DNA of 64,000 nucleotides from Thermotogae bacterium. GTDB lineage: Bacteria; Thermotogota; Thermotogae; Petrotogales; Petrotogaceae. The translations under genes were made by a program, and so were the position numbers. The stretch lies in assembly GCA_024233675.1 (NCBI GenBank), contig JACKPH010000003.1, forward strand, positions 220,188 to 284,187. Reading direction: 5' to 3'. Position 1 is the first letter of the stretch, and each line of letters opens with the position of its first letter. Below the pieces are notes generated by a model. The model saw only the letters and a program-made list of their open reading frames with translations. It made no database searches and was not told the origin of the DNA. This document shows, in pieces, positions 16,525-25,466 of the stretch.

Positions 16525-17205
16525 ATGGGTAAAAAAATAATTATTGTGGAAGATCAGAAACATCTTGTAAGTTCTGCTTTACTTGATTATTTTAAAAAAT
16601 CCGATTATTCGGTAAAACTGCTTGATATAGGTCAGAAAATTTCTCTCGAAGAAATTCATGATTTCGGCTCAAAAAATATAGTAATAGATCTCGGTATATT
16701 CTCAGACAATTTTACAACTACTATGACAGAAGACCTAAAAAAACTCGGTTACAAAATCTATGCCTTTGTTCCGCGTACATTATGTAATGAACTTTCACTT
16801 TTAAATAATTATGATAATTATGAAATTCTTTATTCCGGATATTCTTCAGAAAAAATGAAAAAAATTTTTGAACCCTCCGTTGAAAAAAAAGGAACTAAAT
16901 TATTAGGTACTCTGATGTTTTTTTTCCTTATTATTTTTATTGCATTTTCCCTTTTAGATTCATACAGTTTTTATAAGTCGGCAAAAACAGATCAGACTTT
17001 TATACAGTATTATTTTAACGATATAAACTACAGAATTTATCACATTATAAATTCCGATAGTTACAGCAGAGAATATATAGTAAGAGAAGGCGAAACTGTT
17101 TATTCAATATCAAAAAAACTCGGGATATCACTTTCTGAATTTCTCAGAATAAATAATCTGAAAGAAACTTCCACAATAAAACCCGGTCAGATACTTAAAT
17201 ACTAA
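16525..17205 (+). CDS. Receiver-like / single TM / LysM protein
   Basis: Unusual architecture in 226 aa. Residues 1-115 look like a response-regulator receiver (KKIIIVEDQ acidic pair, then NIVIDLG with Asp near the phospho-acceptor position, then FVPRT where the conserved Lys/Thr region would be), though degenerate. A single TM helix follows (about 128-148), then a short linker and a C-terminal LysM domain (YIVREGETVYSISKKLGIS...IKPGQILKY). LysM binds peptidoglycan, so the C-terminus should be outside and the receiver inside. Preceded by AAAGGGAGTG; followed by a strong terminator. Confidence 0.72.
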   Translation: MGKKIIIVEDQKHLVSSALLDYFKKSDYSVKLLDIGQKISLEEIHDFGSKNIVIDLGIFSDNFTTTMTEDLKKLGYKIYAFVPRTLCNELSLLNNYDNYEILYSGYSSEKMKKIFEPSVEKKGTKLLGTLMFFFLIIFIAFSLLDSYSFYKSAKTDQTFIQYYFNDINYRIYHIINSDSYSREYIVREGETVYSISKKLGISLSEFLRINNLKETSTIKPGQILKY

Positions 17206-17220
17206 ACTTTTATGTAAAAT

Positions 17221-17259
17221 AAGAAACACGGATAGGATTAAATCCTATCCGTGTTTCTT
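17221..17259 (+). terminator. Long perfect hairpin terminator
   Basis: 18-bp stem AAGAAACACGGATAGGAT with a three-base loop, followed by TATTTGTTTC. It ends the LysM gene and lies before the suf promoter. Confidence 0.75.
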
Positions 17260-17304
17260 ATTTGTTTCTTAATTTATTCTTTACAAAATCTATCGGAATT
17301 AGGT

Positions 17305-17334
17305 TTGACTAAAATACGACAAATGTGGTAGAAT
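17305..17334 (+). promoter_or_regulatory. Promoter of the suf operon
   Basis: TTGACT, an 18-base spacer and TAGAAT, about 40 bases before the sufC start. I see no clear operator palindrome around it. Confidence 0.6.
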
Positions 17335-17373
17335 TTAAAAAGAAATTAAGATAAAAAAAGGAGGAATTAAAAA

Positions 17374-18147
17374 ATGTCTGTACTTTTCGAAATAAAAAAC
17401 TTAAAGGCAAAAATTGTTGAAGACGGAAGAATGATACTAAATGGTGTAAATCTTACTATAAACGAGGGTGAAGTTCATGCAATAATGGGACCTAACGGTT
17501 CCGGAAAATCTACTCTTGCCAATGTTATTATGGGAAGTTCAAAATATGAAATAACAGAAGGTGACATACTTTTCAGAGGAGAGTCTATACTCGGTCTTTC
17601 TACTGATAAAAGAGCAAAGCTCGGAATTTTTATGTCTTTTCAGGCTCCGGAAGAAATTAACGGTGTAAAAATGAGGCAGTTTCTTATGAATTCCTATAGA
17701 AATATACATGAAAATGACGATTCAACAGCTCTTAAAATAAGCAGAAATATTACTTCATTCGCAGAAACAGTAAGTATGGATAATGAATTTCTTGACAGAT
17801 ATGTTAATACAGGATTTTCCGGAGGAGAAAAGAAAAAAAGCGAAATTCTTCAGATGGGTCTTCTTAATCCTTATATAACTATTCTTGATGAAATAGATTC
17901 CGGTCTTGATGTAGATGCTTTGAGAATTGTTGCTGAATCAATTAACAAATTCAAAACAGCACAGATGGGTGTTATTATGATAACCCATTATCAGAGAATA
18001 TTAAATCTTGTAGAACCGGATTTTGTACATGTATATTCTAACGGTCAGATAATTAAAACAGGTGATTTTCAGCTTGCAAAAGATATTGAAGAAAACGGTT
18101 ATTCTATAGTAAAAGAACTTGCCGGTCTTACTGCGGACGGAGAGTGA
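17374..18147 (+). CDS. sufC: Fe-S cluster assembly ATPase SufC
   Basis: ABC-type ATPase of the SufBCD scaffold. Walker A is GPNGSGKST, the signature is FSGGEKKKSE (with the SufC-typical run of Lys), Walker B is TILDEIDSG and the H-loop is ITHYQR. 257 aa, normal. GGAGG lies before the ATG. First gene of sufC-sufB-sufD-sufS-sufU. Confidence 0.97.
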   Translation: MSVLFEIKNLKAKIVEDGRMILNGVNLTINEGEVHAIMGPNGSGKSTLANVIMGSSKYEITEGDILFRGESILGLSTDKRAKLGIFMSFQAPEEINGVKMRQFLMNSYRNIHENDDSTALKISRNITSFAETVSMDNEFLDRYVNTGFSGGEKKKSEILQMGLLNPYITILDEIDSGLDVDALRIVAESINKFKTAQMGVIMITHYQRILNLVEPDFVHVYSNGQIIKTGDFQLAKDIEENGYSIVKELAGLTADGE

Positions 18148-18151
18148 TAAT

Positions 18152-19567
18152 ATGTCAAAAAACAGGGATTTTAATGTAGAAGATTTATTAATTGACCAAA
18201 ACCGATTTAATTTCAGAAATCCGGAAATATATTCTTATAAATCAGTACCCGGACTAAACAAAAGAATTATAGAAGAAATTTCTTTAAATAAAAATGAACC
18301 GAACTGGATGCTTGCTCACAGAATAAAATCACTTGAAATATTTGATGTATGGAAACAGCCGCGTTTCGGAGTTGATATTTCCAAACTCGACCTTTCAAAA
18401 ATAGTAGCTTATATAAAACCAAATGCCAAAAAATCAAATTCCTGGGATGATGTACCGACTGAAATAAAAGATACATTTGAAAAACTCGGTATACCCGAAG
18501 CTGAAAGAAAATCACTTGCCGGTGTCGGTGCTCAGTATGATTCCGAAGTTGTCTATCAGCATGTACAGAATAATCTTGAAAATCTCGGCGTTATTTTCAT
18601 GGATATGGAAACAGCAGTTAAAAAACATCCCGATCTTGTAAAACAGTACTTTATGAAAGCTGTTGCTCCGACAAATCATAAATATGCCGCTTTACACGGT
18701 GCAATATGGTCAGGCGGAACTTTTCTTTATGTTCCGAAAGGGGTTAAAGTTCCTCTTCCCCTACAGGCTTATTTCAGAATGAATAATCCGGGTATGGGCC
18801 AGTTGGAACACACTATAATAATAGCCGATGAAGGTTCTGAGGTTTCATTTATAGAAGGATGTTCAGCTCCTTTTTATAATGTTACGAATATACATGCAGG
18901 TATGGTTGAAATATATGTTAAAAAGAATGCCAGAGTAAAATATGTTACTATACAGAACTGGAGTAAAAATACATATAATTTAAATACAAAAAGAGCTATT
19001 GTTGATCAGGACGGTATCATGGAATGGGTATCAGGTTCTCTCGGAAGCCACAAAACAATGATTTATCCTTCATCAATATTAAGAGGAAAAGGCGCTAAAA
19101 CAGAGGTAAAAGCTATAACTTATGCAGGAAGTAACCAGCATATGGATGCCGGGGCCAAAGTAATGATGTTTGCTCCTTATACTTCAGCAACTGTTGATGC
19201 AAGAAGTATATCAACAGGAGGAGGATGGGCATTTTACAGAGGCTGGCTAAAAATTTCCGAAAAGGCTAAAGGTGCTAAAGCTTCAGTTCAGTGTCAGGCA
19301 TTAATGCTGGATAATATATCCAGAAGTGATACAGTTCCTCTTATAGAAGTTTATACAGATGATGCCGATGTCGGACATGAAGCCAGAATAGGACGCATAA
19401 AGGAAGAACAGATTTATTATCTTATGACAAGAGGTTTATCTGAATCAGAAGCTAAAGCTATGGTTGTAAGAGGTTTTGTTGAACCTTTTGCAAAAGAACT
19501 TCCTATTGAATATGCAATTGAACTTAACAGGCTTTTAAACCTTGAAGTAGAATCAACCATAGGATAA
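18152..19567 (+). CDS. sufB: Fe-S cluster assembly protein SufB
   Basis: Beta-helix scaffold subunit of SufBCD, about 471 aa. Family segments such as GVIFMDMETAVKKHPDLV, HGAIWSGGTFLYVPKGV, EGCSAPFYN and the C-terminal YYLMTRGLSE.EA motif are intact. The ATG at 18152 is chosen (GGAG eight bases upstream, four bases after the sufC stop); an in-frame ATG at 18119 lies inside sufC. Confidence 0.97.
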   Translation: MSKNRDFNVEDLLIDQNRFNFRNPEIYSYKSVPGLNKRIIEEISLNKNEPNWMLAHRIKSLEIFDVWKQPRFGVDISKLDLSKIVAYIKPNAKKSNSWDDVPTEIKDTFEKLGIPEAERKSLAGVGAQYDSEVVYQHVQNNLENLGVIFMDMETAVKKHPDLVKQYFMKAVAPTNHKYAALHGAIWSGGTFLYVPKGVKVPLPLQAYFRMNNPGMGQLEHTIIIADEGSEVSFIEGCSAPFYNVTNIHAGMVEIYVKKNARVKYVTIQNWSKNTYNLNTKRAIVDQDGIMEWVSGSLGSHKTMIYPSSILRGKGAKTEVKAITYAGSNQHMDAGAKVMMFAPYTSATVDARSISTGGGWAFYRGWLKISEKAKGAKASVQCQALMLDNISRSDTVPLIEVYTDDADVGHEARIGRIKEEQIYYLMTRGLSESEAKAMVVRGFVEPFAKELPIEYAIELNRLLNLEVESTIG

Positions 19568-19578
19568 GAGGTGAAATT

Positions 19579-20787
19579 ATGAATACAGTATATGAAAAAC
19601 CGACAGTTAATGTTCACGGAGATCTTTTAATGGTAGAACATATAACAGAACGTATAAATTCCGAAAAAGATTATAATAAAGATATTATTGATAATATAAT
19701 AAAAAATTCTGAAAATTCAGATCTCAGTAAAATCAGACTTTTTAAATTCAGTGAATATGAAAAATTAGGTTTCCCCGTATGGAAAAGAGCAAAATTAAAC
19801 GGATTTGACCCTAAAAATTATAAAAAAATTAATATTAAAACAAATTTACCTTTGATTAATACTGAAAGTGCCGGTATAGAAGCTATGGAAATTTTAGGTG
19901 TTTATGATTTTGAAGGTGCAGACAGAAAATTTGTATTAATGTCCGATGCTTTTTTTAATTCAGGATTTTATATAAACGGAAAAGATTATAACAACAAAGA
20001 AATTGTTATAAATTATGATTTAAACGAAAATATAATAGAAAATACAATAATAAAAATGCCCGAAAATACCAATCTCAGAATAATAAGAATAATAAACGGA
20101 ACTAAAAACGACGGATTTAAAAACAATGTTTTAAGAGGCGTTTTGGAAAAAAATTCTTCTCTTACAATAATAAATGTTAATATACTTGGAGAAAACGATA
20201 TAAACATAGACAATGAATTTTTTGACCTTAAAGAAAATTCTTCCCTGAATATTTTTGATTTGCATATTTCGGGTAAAATTTCCTCACCGCACATTGTTGT
20301 GAGATTTTCTGAAAAAAATGCAAAAGCAAATATAAAACCTTATTTTCTGGGATACGGAAATACAGTTACAGATATGCTTTATTTAATGAGATTTTACGGC
20401 AAAGATACTTTCGGCAGCATAAACGGTAAAGGTGTACTAAAAGACACAGCAAAATCTGTTTTCAGAGGTTTTTTAGATCTGAAGAAAGGTGCTAAGGAGG
20501 CAACTGCGGATGAATCAGAATACACACTTGTTCTCTCAGAAAAAGCAAGAGCGGAAGCAATCCCCAGCCTTCTTGTTGACGAAAATGAAGTAAATGCCGC
20601 TCATGCCGCAAGTGTAGGAACAATTAACGAAGATAAACTGTATTATCTTATGACAAGGGGTTTTAGTACGGAAGAAGCAAAAAAACTTATTTCCATGGCT
20701 ATTTTCGAACCTTTTATAGACGAAATAGAACAGCTTCATCCAGAAACCGCAGAGGTGATAAGGAATGTCATTATTTCAAAAATATAG
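19579..20787 (+). CDS. sufD: Fe-S cluster assembly protein SufD
   Basis: SufB paralogue pairing with SufB and SufC, 402 aa. It is divergent in the first 250 residues, with the conserved C-terminal part (FRGFLDLKKGAKEATADE..., then AAHAASVGTINEDKLYYLMTRG). AGAGGTG precedes the ATG. It overlaps sufS by 23 bases, implying translational coupling. Confidence 0.93.
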   Translation: MNTVYEKPTVNVHGDLLMVEHITERINSEKDYNKDIIDNIIKNSENSDLSKIRLFKFSEYEKLGFPVWKRAKLNGFDPKNYKKINIKTNLPLINTESAGIEAMEILGVYDFEGADRKFVLMSDAFFNSGFYINGKDYNNKEIVINYDLNENIIENTIIKMPENTNLRIIRIINGTKNDGFKNNVLRGVLEKNSSLTIINVNILGENDINIDNEFFDLKENSSLNIFDLHISGKISSPHIVVRFSEKNAKANIKPYFLGYGNTVTDMLYLMRFYGKDTFGSINGKGVLKDTAKSVFRGFLDLKKGAKEATADESEYTLVLSEKARAEAIPSLLVDENEVNAAHAASVGTINEDKLYYLMTRGFSTEEAKKLISMAIFEPFIDEIEQLHPETAEVIRNVIISKI

Positions 20788-21982
20788 AAATGATTTTCCG
20801 ATTCTTGATAAAAATAATATAATATATTTTGACAACGCAGCTACAACCCTTAAACCAAAAAGGGTTGTAGACTCTTTTGAAAAATATTACAATAACTTCA
20901 ATTCAAATGTTCACAGATCTTCTCATAAACTTTCTGCAGAATCGACAAAAATATATGAAAATTCCAGAAAAAATATAGCCGACTTTATAAATGCGGAATC
21001 AACTGATGAGATTATATTTACAAAAGGCACAACAGAAGCATTAAATCTTATTTCTTCCTCTCTTATAAGATCTGATCTAATATCAGAAGACGAAAGTGTT
21101 CTTACAACAACGCTTGAACATCATGCAAACTTTGTAAGCTGGCAGCAGTACGGTAAAATATTCGGAAAAAATGTACATTATTATAAAAATAATAACGGTA
21201 TATTTAATGAAGATGATTTTATAAAACTAATTGATAAAAAAACTAAAGTAATAGCATTTACGGCACTTACAAACGTAACAGGTCAGGTAACAGATATAGG
21301 AAAAATAATAAATTCAGCAAGAAATATAAATAAAAATATAATTATAGTAATAGACGGTGCCCAGTACGTTCCTCATTTTAAAACAGATGTTCGTAAATAT
21401 GATATAGATTTTATAGCTTTTTCCGGACACAAAATGTTAGGTCCTATGGGAACAGGTGTGCTTTACGGCAAAAAAAACATTTTAAAAAAACTTCCTCCAT
21501 ACATGTTCGGAGGAGAAATGATTGACTCGGTAACAACAGAAGATACTACATTCAATATAATTCCGTTTAAATTTGAAACAGGAACACCTGATGTAGCCGG
21601 ATTTTACGGTCTTTCAGAGGCAATAAATTATATGAATGAAACAGGTACAGATAAAATACATGAAAGGGTAAAAGAATTAACTATGTATGCATTAGAAAAA
21701 CTCAAAACCCTTGATTTTCTTGATTTATACGGTACTTTGGATGAAAACCAGCATTCTATTGTATCTTTTAATGTAAAAGATATACATCCTCATGATGTTT
21801 CTCAGTTTTTAAATGATTCCGACGGAATTGCAATAAGGTCAGGTCATCACTGTGCTCAGCCTTTTCATAAAGAACTCGGTATTTATTCATCATGCAGGGC
21901 AAGTTTTAATTTTTATAATACAGAAGAAGAAATAGATACACTTTATGATGCTCTCCTAAAAATCAGGAGGTGGTTTAAATGA
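20765..21982 (+). CDS. sufS: Cysteine desulfurase SufS
   Basis: PLP-dependent group II cysteine desulfurase delivering sulfane sulfur to SufU. YFDNAATT and the Schiff-base K223 in FSGHKMLGP are visible, with RSGHHCAQP and the active-site Cys in YSSCRASF near residue 374. 405 aa, normal. It overlaps sufD upstream and sufU downstream (ATGA). Confidence 0.96.
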   Translation: MSLFQKYRNDFPILDKNNIIYFDNAATTLKPKRVVDSFEKYYNNFNSNVHRSSHKLSAESTKIYENSRKNIADFINAESTDEIIFTKGTTEALNLISSSLIRSDLISEDESVLTTTLEHHANFVSWQQYGKIFGKNVHYYKNNNGIFNEDDFIKLIDKKTKVIAFTALTNVTGQVTDIGKIINSARNINKNIIIVIDGAQYVPHFKTDVRKYDIDFIAFSGHKMLGPMGTGVLYGKKNILKKLPPYMFGGEMIDSVTTEDTTFNIIPFKFETGTPDVAGFYGLSEAINYMNETGTDKIHERVKELTMYALEKLKTLDFLDLYGTLDENQHSIVSFNVKDIHPHDVSQFLNDSDGIAIRSGHHCAQPFHKELGIYSSCRASFNFYNTEEEIDTLYDALLKIRRWFK

Positions 21983-22413
21983 AACTTGAAGATTTATACG
22001 GGGATGTAATAATTGATTATGCCAAAAATACAAAATTTAAGAAACATATAGAACACAATCATGAAGCTCACGGAAAAAATACTTCATGCGGAGATGAAAT
22101 TGAACTTGAATTTAATTTAAACGGTGATATAATAAAAGATATTTCGTATACCGGACACGGATGTATAATAAGCCAGGCTTCAACAGCGATGCTTTGCGAA
22201 GCTCTTAAAGGTAAAAATATAAATTCCGCATTAAACATAATTAATGAAGTAATAAAAATGTCCCGGGGTGAAACATTTGACAAAAAAACAGTTGATTCAC
22301 TCGAAATGTTTGAGGATATTTCAACTCTGCCTATGAGAGTAAAATGCTTTAGCCTTTCATGGCACACTGCAGAAGAAAAACTTACGGAGGTAAAAGAAAA
22401 TGATGAATCTTGA
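21979..22413 (+). CDS. sufU: Sulfur acceptor SufU
   Basis: Zinc-dependent sulfurtransferase partner of SufS, as in Gram-positive-type Suf systems. The ligands C37, D39 (SCGDE), C62 (GHGCIISQAS) and C123 (RVKCFSL) are all present, and the SufU-type insertion relative to IscU is retained. 144 aa. ATGA overlap with sufS. Confidence 0.95.
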   Translation: MKLEDLYGDVIIDYAKNTKFKKHIEHNHEAHGKNTSCGDEIELEFNLNGDIIKDISYTGHGCIISQASTAMLCEALKGKNINSALNIINEVIKMSRGETFDKKTVDSLEMFEDISTLPMRVKCFSLSWHTAEEKLTEVKENDES

Positions 22414-22774
22414 AAACATAAAAAAAATAGCCCTTGTAGGTGCAACAGATAATAAAGAAAAGTTCGGCTATAAAATATTTAAAAATTTAATAAATAAAGA
22501 TTTTGAAGTTTATCCCGTTAATCCTCTTAAAAAAGAAATAGAAGGATATAAGGTTTACAATTCCATAGAAGATTTAAATGAAAAACCCGAATTAATAGTT
22601 TTTGTTGTTCCGCCGAAAGTTACACTCGAATATGCAAAAAACTTTTATTCTCTTGGTTTCAGAAAATTCTGGTTTCAGCCGGGAACTGAATCAGAAGACC
22701 TTAAAAATTTTTTAAACTCAGAAGAAGATATTGAATACTCACTTATAGACTGCATAATGGTAGAAACAAACTAA
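22400..22774 (+). CDS. CoA-binding (YccU-like) protein
   Basis: Rossmann-type CoA_binding domain of 124 aa: IALVGATDN.KEKFGYKIFKNL, VYPVNP, and VVPPKVTLEYAK. Such small proteins bind CoA, often covalently through a cysteine. It overlaps sufU by 14 bases (AGG before ATG) and ends at the operon terminator, so it is co-expressed with Suf. A role in Fe-S biogenesis is inference from context only. Confidence 0.8.
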   Translation: MMNLENIKKIALVGATDNKEKFGYKIFKNLINKDFEVYPVNPLKKEIEGYKVYNSIEDLNEKPELIVFVVPPKVTLEYAKNFYSLGFRKFWFQPGTESEDLKNFLNSEEDIEYSLIDCIMVETN

Positions 22775-22809
22775 ACCGGACATATAAAATATGTCCGGTT
22801 TAGTTTTAT
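22772..22809 (+). terminator. Terminator of the suf operon
   Basis: Stem AAACCGGACATAT with short loop AAA, followed by AGTTTTATTT. The T-run leads directly into the next promoter. Confidence 0.8.
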
Positions 22810-22838
22810 TTGACTTTAACAAAATCACGTGCTATAAT
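22810..22838 (+). promoter_or_regulatory. Promoter of the zinc-finger protein gene
   Basis: TTGACT, 17 bases, TATAAT. The -10 overlaps the left end of the 17-bp inverted repeat at 22835. Confidence 0.7.
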
Positions 22839-22879
22839 ATATGTAATATATTAAACAGTGTTATATATTACATATATTA
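22835..22879 (+). promoter_or_regulatory. 17-bp perfect inverted repeat (operator or leader stem-loop)
   Basis: Arms 22835-22851 and 22863-22879 are perfect complements (core ATATGTAATATAT), separated by 11 bases. The repeat runs from the -10 box to just before the Shine-Dalgarno AGAGGTG. It could bind a dimeric repressor, possibly the gene product, or fold in the mRNA. Confidence 0.65.
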
Positions 22880-22891
22880 AAGAGGTGCTTT

Positions 22892-23791
22892 ATGAAAGGC
22901 GAATTAAATTTACCTGGCAATTTTTCAGCAGAATGGATAAAATATGAAAACTATGTATTCAGAAATGATAATAAAGGTAATACATACATAGTACCTGAGG
23001 ACGGAACATTTTTTTCCATGTACAATCCTTTTGATGTTTCGGAAGAAATTCTGACAGATATTCTCCGTATAGGAATTTCATCATTATCAGATGATAAAAA
23101 TACCGATGCATTATTACTTTTATTTGCAAAAAAATACGGTCTTTTAGGTTTTATAAGTTCTTCCGTTTATAATAAAAACATTCTTGGTGATGATTTTGTT
23201 ATATTTTCCGAAGGTAATCCGGTAACAAAAGAAAAAATTATGAAAACAGAAGATTATATAAAGACATTTATTCCTTTTGCAACAGAATATGATGTTGAGA
23301 TAAGAAAATATAAAAATACCGTTGATGTAATAAAATCGGAAGACTCTCCGAAATATTACGGAAAAAAACCTCTTGTTACCGATTTAATTTTTTCAAAGTT
23401 CTACTGTGAAGAGAAAAAATGGATTCTTAATTTTGCGGAAAATTTAAGCAGACATTTTGACAATATAATAACATACAGAAATACTTCTTCATTTTTAACA
23501 GAAAGTGTAACTATAATGGGTAATGTATTTCACAGCGAAAAAATAGGTTTTACCATAGACCAGCTTGATAAAACATTCATTTCCTGGAAATTTGATTCGC
23601 TTAAAACTATAATAGAAATAATATATGCTTTTTCAGTCACAGGAAATAAAAACATTTTAAATAAATGTAATTCATGCGGGAATTTTTTTATAGCTGCTAC
23701 AGAAAGAGAAAAATACTGCAGTCCTGCCTGCAGGAACAGAGAAAATGTCAAAAAAAGCAGGCAGCGTAACAAAAAAAGCATTACGGAATAA
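22892..23791 (+). CDS. Protein with C-terminal CGNR-like zinc finger
   Basis: 299 aa. The last 45 residues have CNSCGNF...EKYCSPACRNRENVKKSRQR, a CxxC-x13-CxxxC zinc finger followed by a basic segment that resembles the CGNR finger of ABATE-domain proteins. The first 250 residues are not recognised. This suggests a DNA- or RNA-binding regulator. It has its own promoter with a long inverted repeat and shares a terminator with the convergent asparaginase gene. Confidence 0.65.
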   Translation: MKGELNLPGNFSAEWIKYENYVFRNDNKGNTYIVPEDGTFFSMYNPFDVSEEILTDILRIGISSLSDDKNTDALLLLFAKKYGLLGFISSSVYNKNILGDDFVIFSEGNPVTKEKIMKTEDYIKTFIPFATEYDVEIRKYKNTVDVIKSEDSPKYYGKKPLVTDLIFSKFYCEEKKWILNFAENLSRHFDNIITYRNTSSFLTESVTIMGNVFHSEKIGFTIDQLDKTFISWKFDSLKTIIEIIYAFSVTGNKNILNKCNSCGNFFIAATEREKYCSPACRNRENVKKSRQRNKKSITE

Positions 23792-23806
23792 TTCCGTAAT
23801 GCTTTT
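23779..23806. terminator. Bidirectional terminator
   Basis: Stem GCATTACGGAATT/AATTCCGTAATGC with A-rich left and T-rich right flanks, between convergent genes. Confidence 0.75.
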
Positions 23807-24696
23807 TATATTTTTATTACTTTATAATCTTCAATTTTATAAATCTCAGGTTCTTTACCTTCACAACAGACAACAAATTTAAATTCCCGAGTATTTGAAA
23901 ATGCTCCCCACTCACCGTATCTGTTCATGCATACAACAGAAATATCTCCGGATTTACCTCGTTTATCCGTAAGTTTTTTATCTAAATTTTTCACAGCTAT
24001 TTCAGCTGCTTCCTGAGGTTTTTTCCCTTCTTTCATAAGCCTTACTGTCTCATAGCTTATACATCCTTTCATTAAATCCTCACCGAGGCCTGTAGCAACA
24101 GCACCGCCTGTATCGCTGTCAGCATAAAAACCTGATCCTATTACAGGAGAATCTCCGAGTCTGCCTTCTTTTTTCATAAAAAGTCCGCTTGTAGATGTTG
24201 CCGCTATTACTGTAGAAAAATTGTCCACAGCAACTACTCCTACAGTATCATGGCCTTCATACGGTGAAAGCAGTTTTTTTGAAACATCCTCTACCCTTCT
24301 TTTATATTCATTTTCTGATTTTTCGGTTAACATATTTCTTTTTTCAAGACCCTTTTCAAGAGCATATTTTTCAGCGCCTTTTCCGGTAAGAAATATATTA
24401 AATCTTTCTTCGGAAAGATTTTTTGCAAGAATTACCGGATTTTTTATATTTTTTACAGCACCTGTCATTCCTGCTGAAAGAGTATCTCCGTTCATATAAC
24501 CTGCATCGAGTTCTACATCACCGTTTTCATTCGGAAGTCCTCCGAATCCCACAGAAACATATTCAGGATTATTTTCTACTTCTTTTATTGCTTCTGTTAC
24601 TGCTTCAGGGGCCTTACCTCCGTTTTTAAGTATTGATGCGCCTTTTTTTGTTCCCTCATGTGCCATTTCCCACGTAGAAATGATTCCCCATCCCAT
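23806..24696 (-). CDS. Ntn-hydrolase asparaginase (isoaspartyl peptidase / glycosylasparaginase family)
   Basis: Autoprocessing N-terminal-nucleophile amidohydrolase. The cleavage site and nucleophile lie in GHDTVGVVAVD, with Thr151 becoming the new N-terminus of the beta chain. Substrate-binding elements such as RLGDSPVIGSGFYAD and GGAVATGLGED are typical. 296 aa, a single precursor. No signal peptide, so cytosolic. Substrate among asparagine, isoaspartyl dipeptides or glycosyl-asparagine cannot be set. The Shine-Dalgarno (AAAGG) is unusually far from the ATG, about 14 bases. Confidence 0.85.
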   Translation of the reverse strand: MGWGIISTWEMAHEGTKKGASILKNGGKAPEAVTEAIKEVENNPEYVSVGFGGLPNENGDVELDAGYMNGDTLSAGMTGAVKNIKNPVILAKNLSEERFNIFLTGKGAEKYALEKGLEKRNMLTEKSENEYKRRVEDVSKKLLSPYEGHDTVGVVAVDNFSTVIAATSTSGLFMKKEGRLGDSPVIGSGFYADSDTGGAVATGLGEDLMKGCISYETVRLMKEGKKPQEAAEIAVKNLDKKLTDKRGKSGDISVVCMNRYGEWGAFSNTREFKFVVCCEGKEPEIYKIEDYKVIKI

Positions 24697-24740
24697 TATT
24701 TTTTCATCTGCCTTTATATATATTTAAAATAAACTTACAT

Positions 24741-25466
24741 TTATAATATTTTACCATTAGTTTTTATATTAATTTCTTTTATTATTTTTTCATCTGCTAA
24801 ATTAAAATACTCTTCTTCAGAATTACCCATTCTGATATTTTTTAATGATTTTACCGGTATCTTTTTCTTGGCTGAGAAATGAATTTCTTTTACCCCTGCT
24901 GATGCTATTTCAAGAACATTTTCGGCAGATATTCCTGAACCGGCCATTATTTTTACTTCTGACCCGTATTTATCATTTATTTTTTTTATATTTTCAATTC
25001 CTTCTTCTGCAGTATTTTTTCCCCCTGATGTAAGAATTCTTTCTATTCCTAAATTTATTATACTTTCAGCAGCCTCATATAGATTTACAGTACAGTCAAA
25101 TGCCCTGTGAAATGTCATATTTAGCGGATAAATTTCTTCAGTTATTATTTTCATTTTTTTATCATCTACATTTCCGTCTTTTGTGAGAATTCCGCAGACA
25201 AATCCGTCTATTTTATATTTTTTTATAATTTTTATATTTTTCATTATATTTTCAAATTCATACTCATTATATAAAAAATTTCCGTTTCTCGGTCTTATCA
25301 TTACATATTTTTTTATTTTTATTTTATCCGCAACAGCTTCCACAAAGCCTATATCAGGTGTAAGTCCTCCGAGCGCAAGTGCTGAACAGATTTCTATTCT
25401 TTGTGCACCGGCATTCTGAGCTATGACAGCTGAATGAAAATTTTCCACACAGATTTCTATTATCAT
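24741..25466 (-). CDS. cutC: CutC-family TIM-barrel protein
   Basis: Copper homeostasis protein CutC family; the physiological activity is still unclear. Family segments: EICVENFHSAVIAQNAGAQR, CSALALGGLTPD, MIRPR.G.F.Y, FHRAFD and LTSGG. 241 aa, normal. There is no Shine-Dalgarno before its ATG; the ATG overlaps the TGA of a 25-codon ORF (25463-25540) that has a strong one, so it is probably translated by coupling. Confidence 0.9.
   Translation of the reverse strand: MIIEICVENFHSAVIAQNAGAQRIEICSALALGGLTPDIGFVEAVADKIKIKKYVMIRPRNGNFLYNEYEFENIMKNIKIIKKYKIDGFVCGILTKDGNVDDKKMKIITEEIYPLNMTFHRAFDCTVNLYEAAESIINLGIERILTSGGKNTAEEGIENIKKINDKYGSEVKIMAGSGISAENVLEIASAGVKEIHFSAKKKIPVKSLKNIRMGNSEEEYFNLADEKIIKEINIKTNGKIL

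Noticed and set aside
23981..24629. Plus-strand ORFs within the asparaginase gene
   Set aside because: Shadow frames without ribosome binding sites; the minus-strand product has full family motifs.
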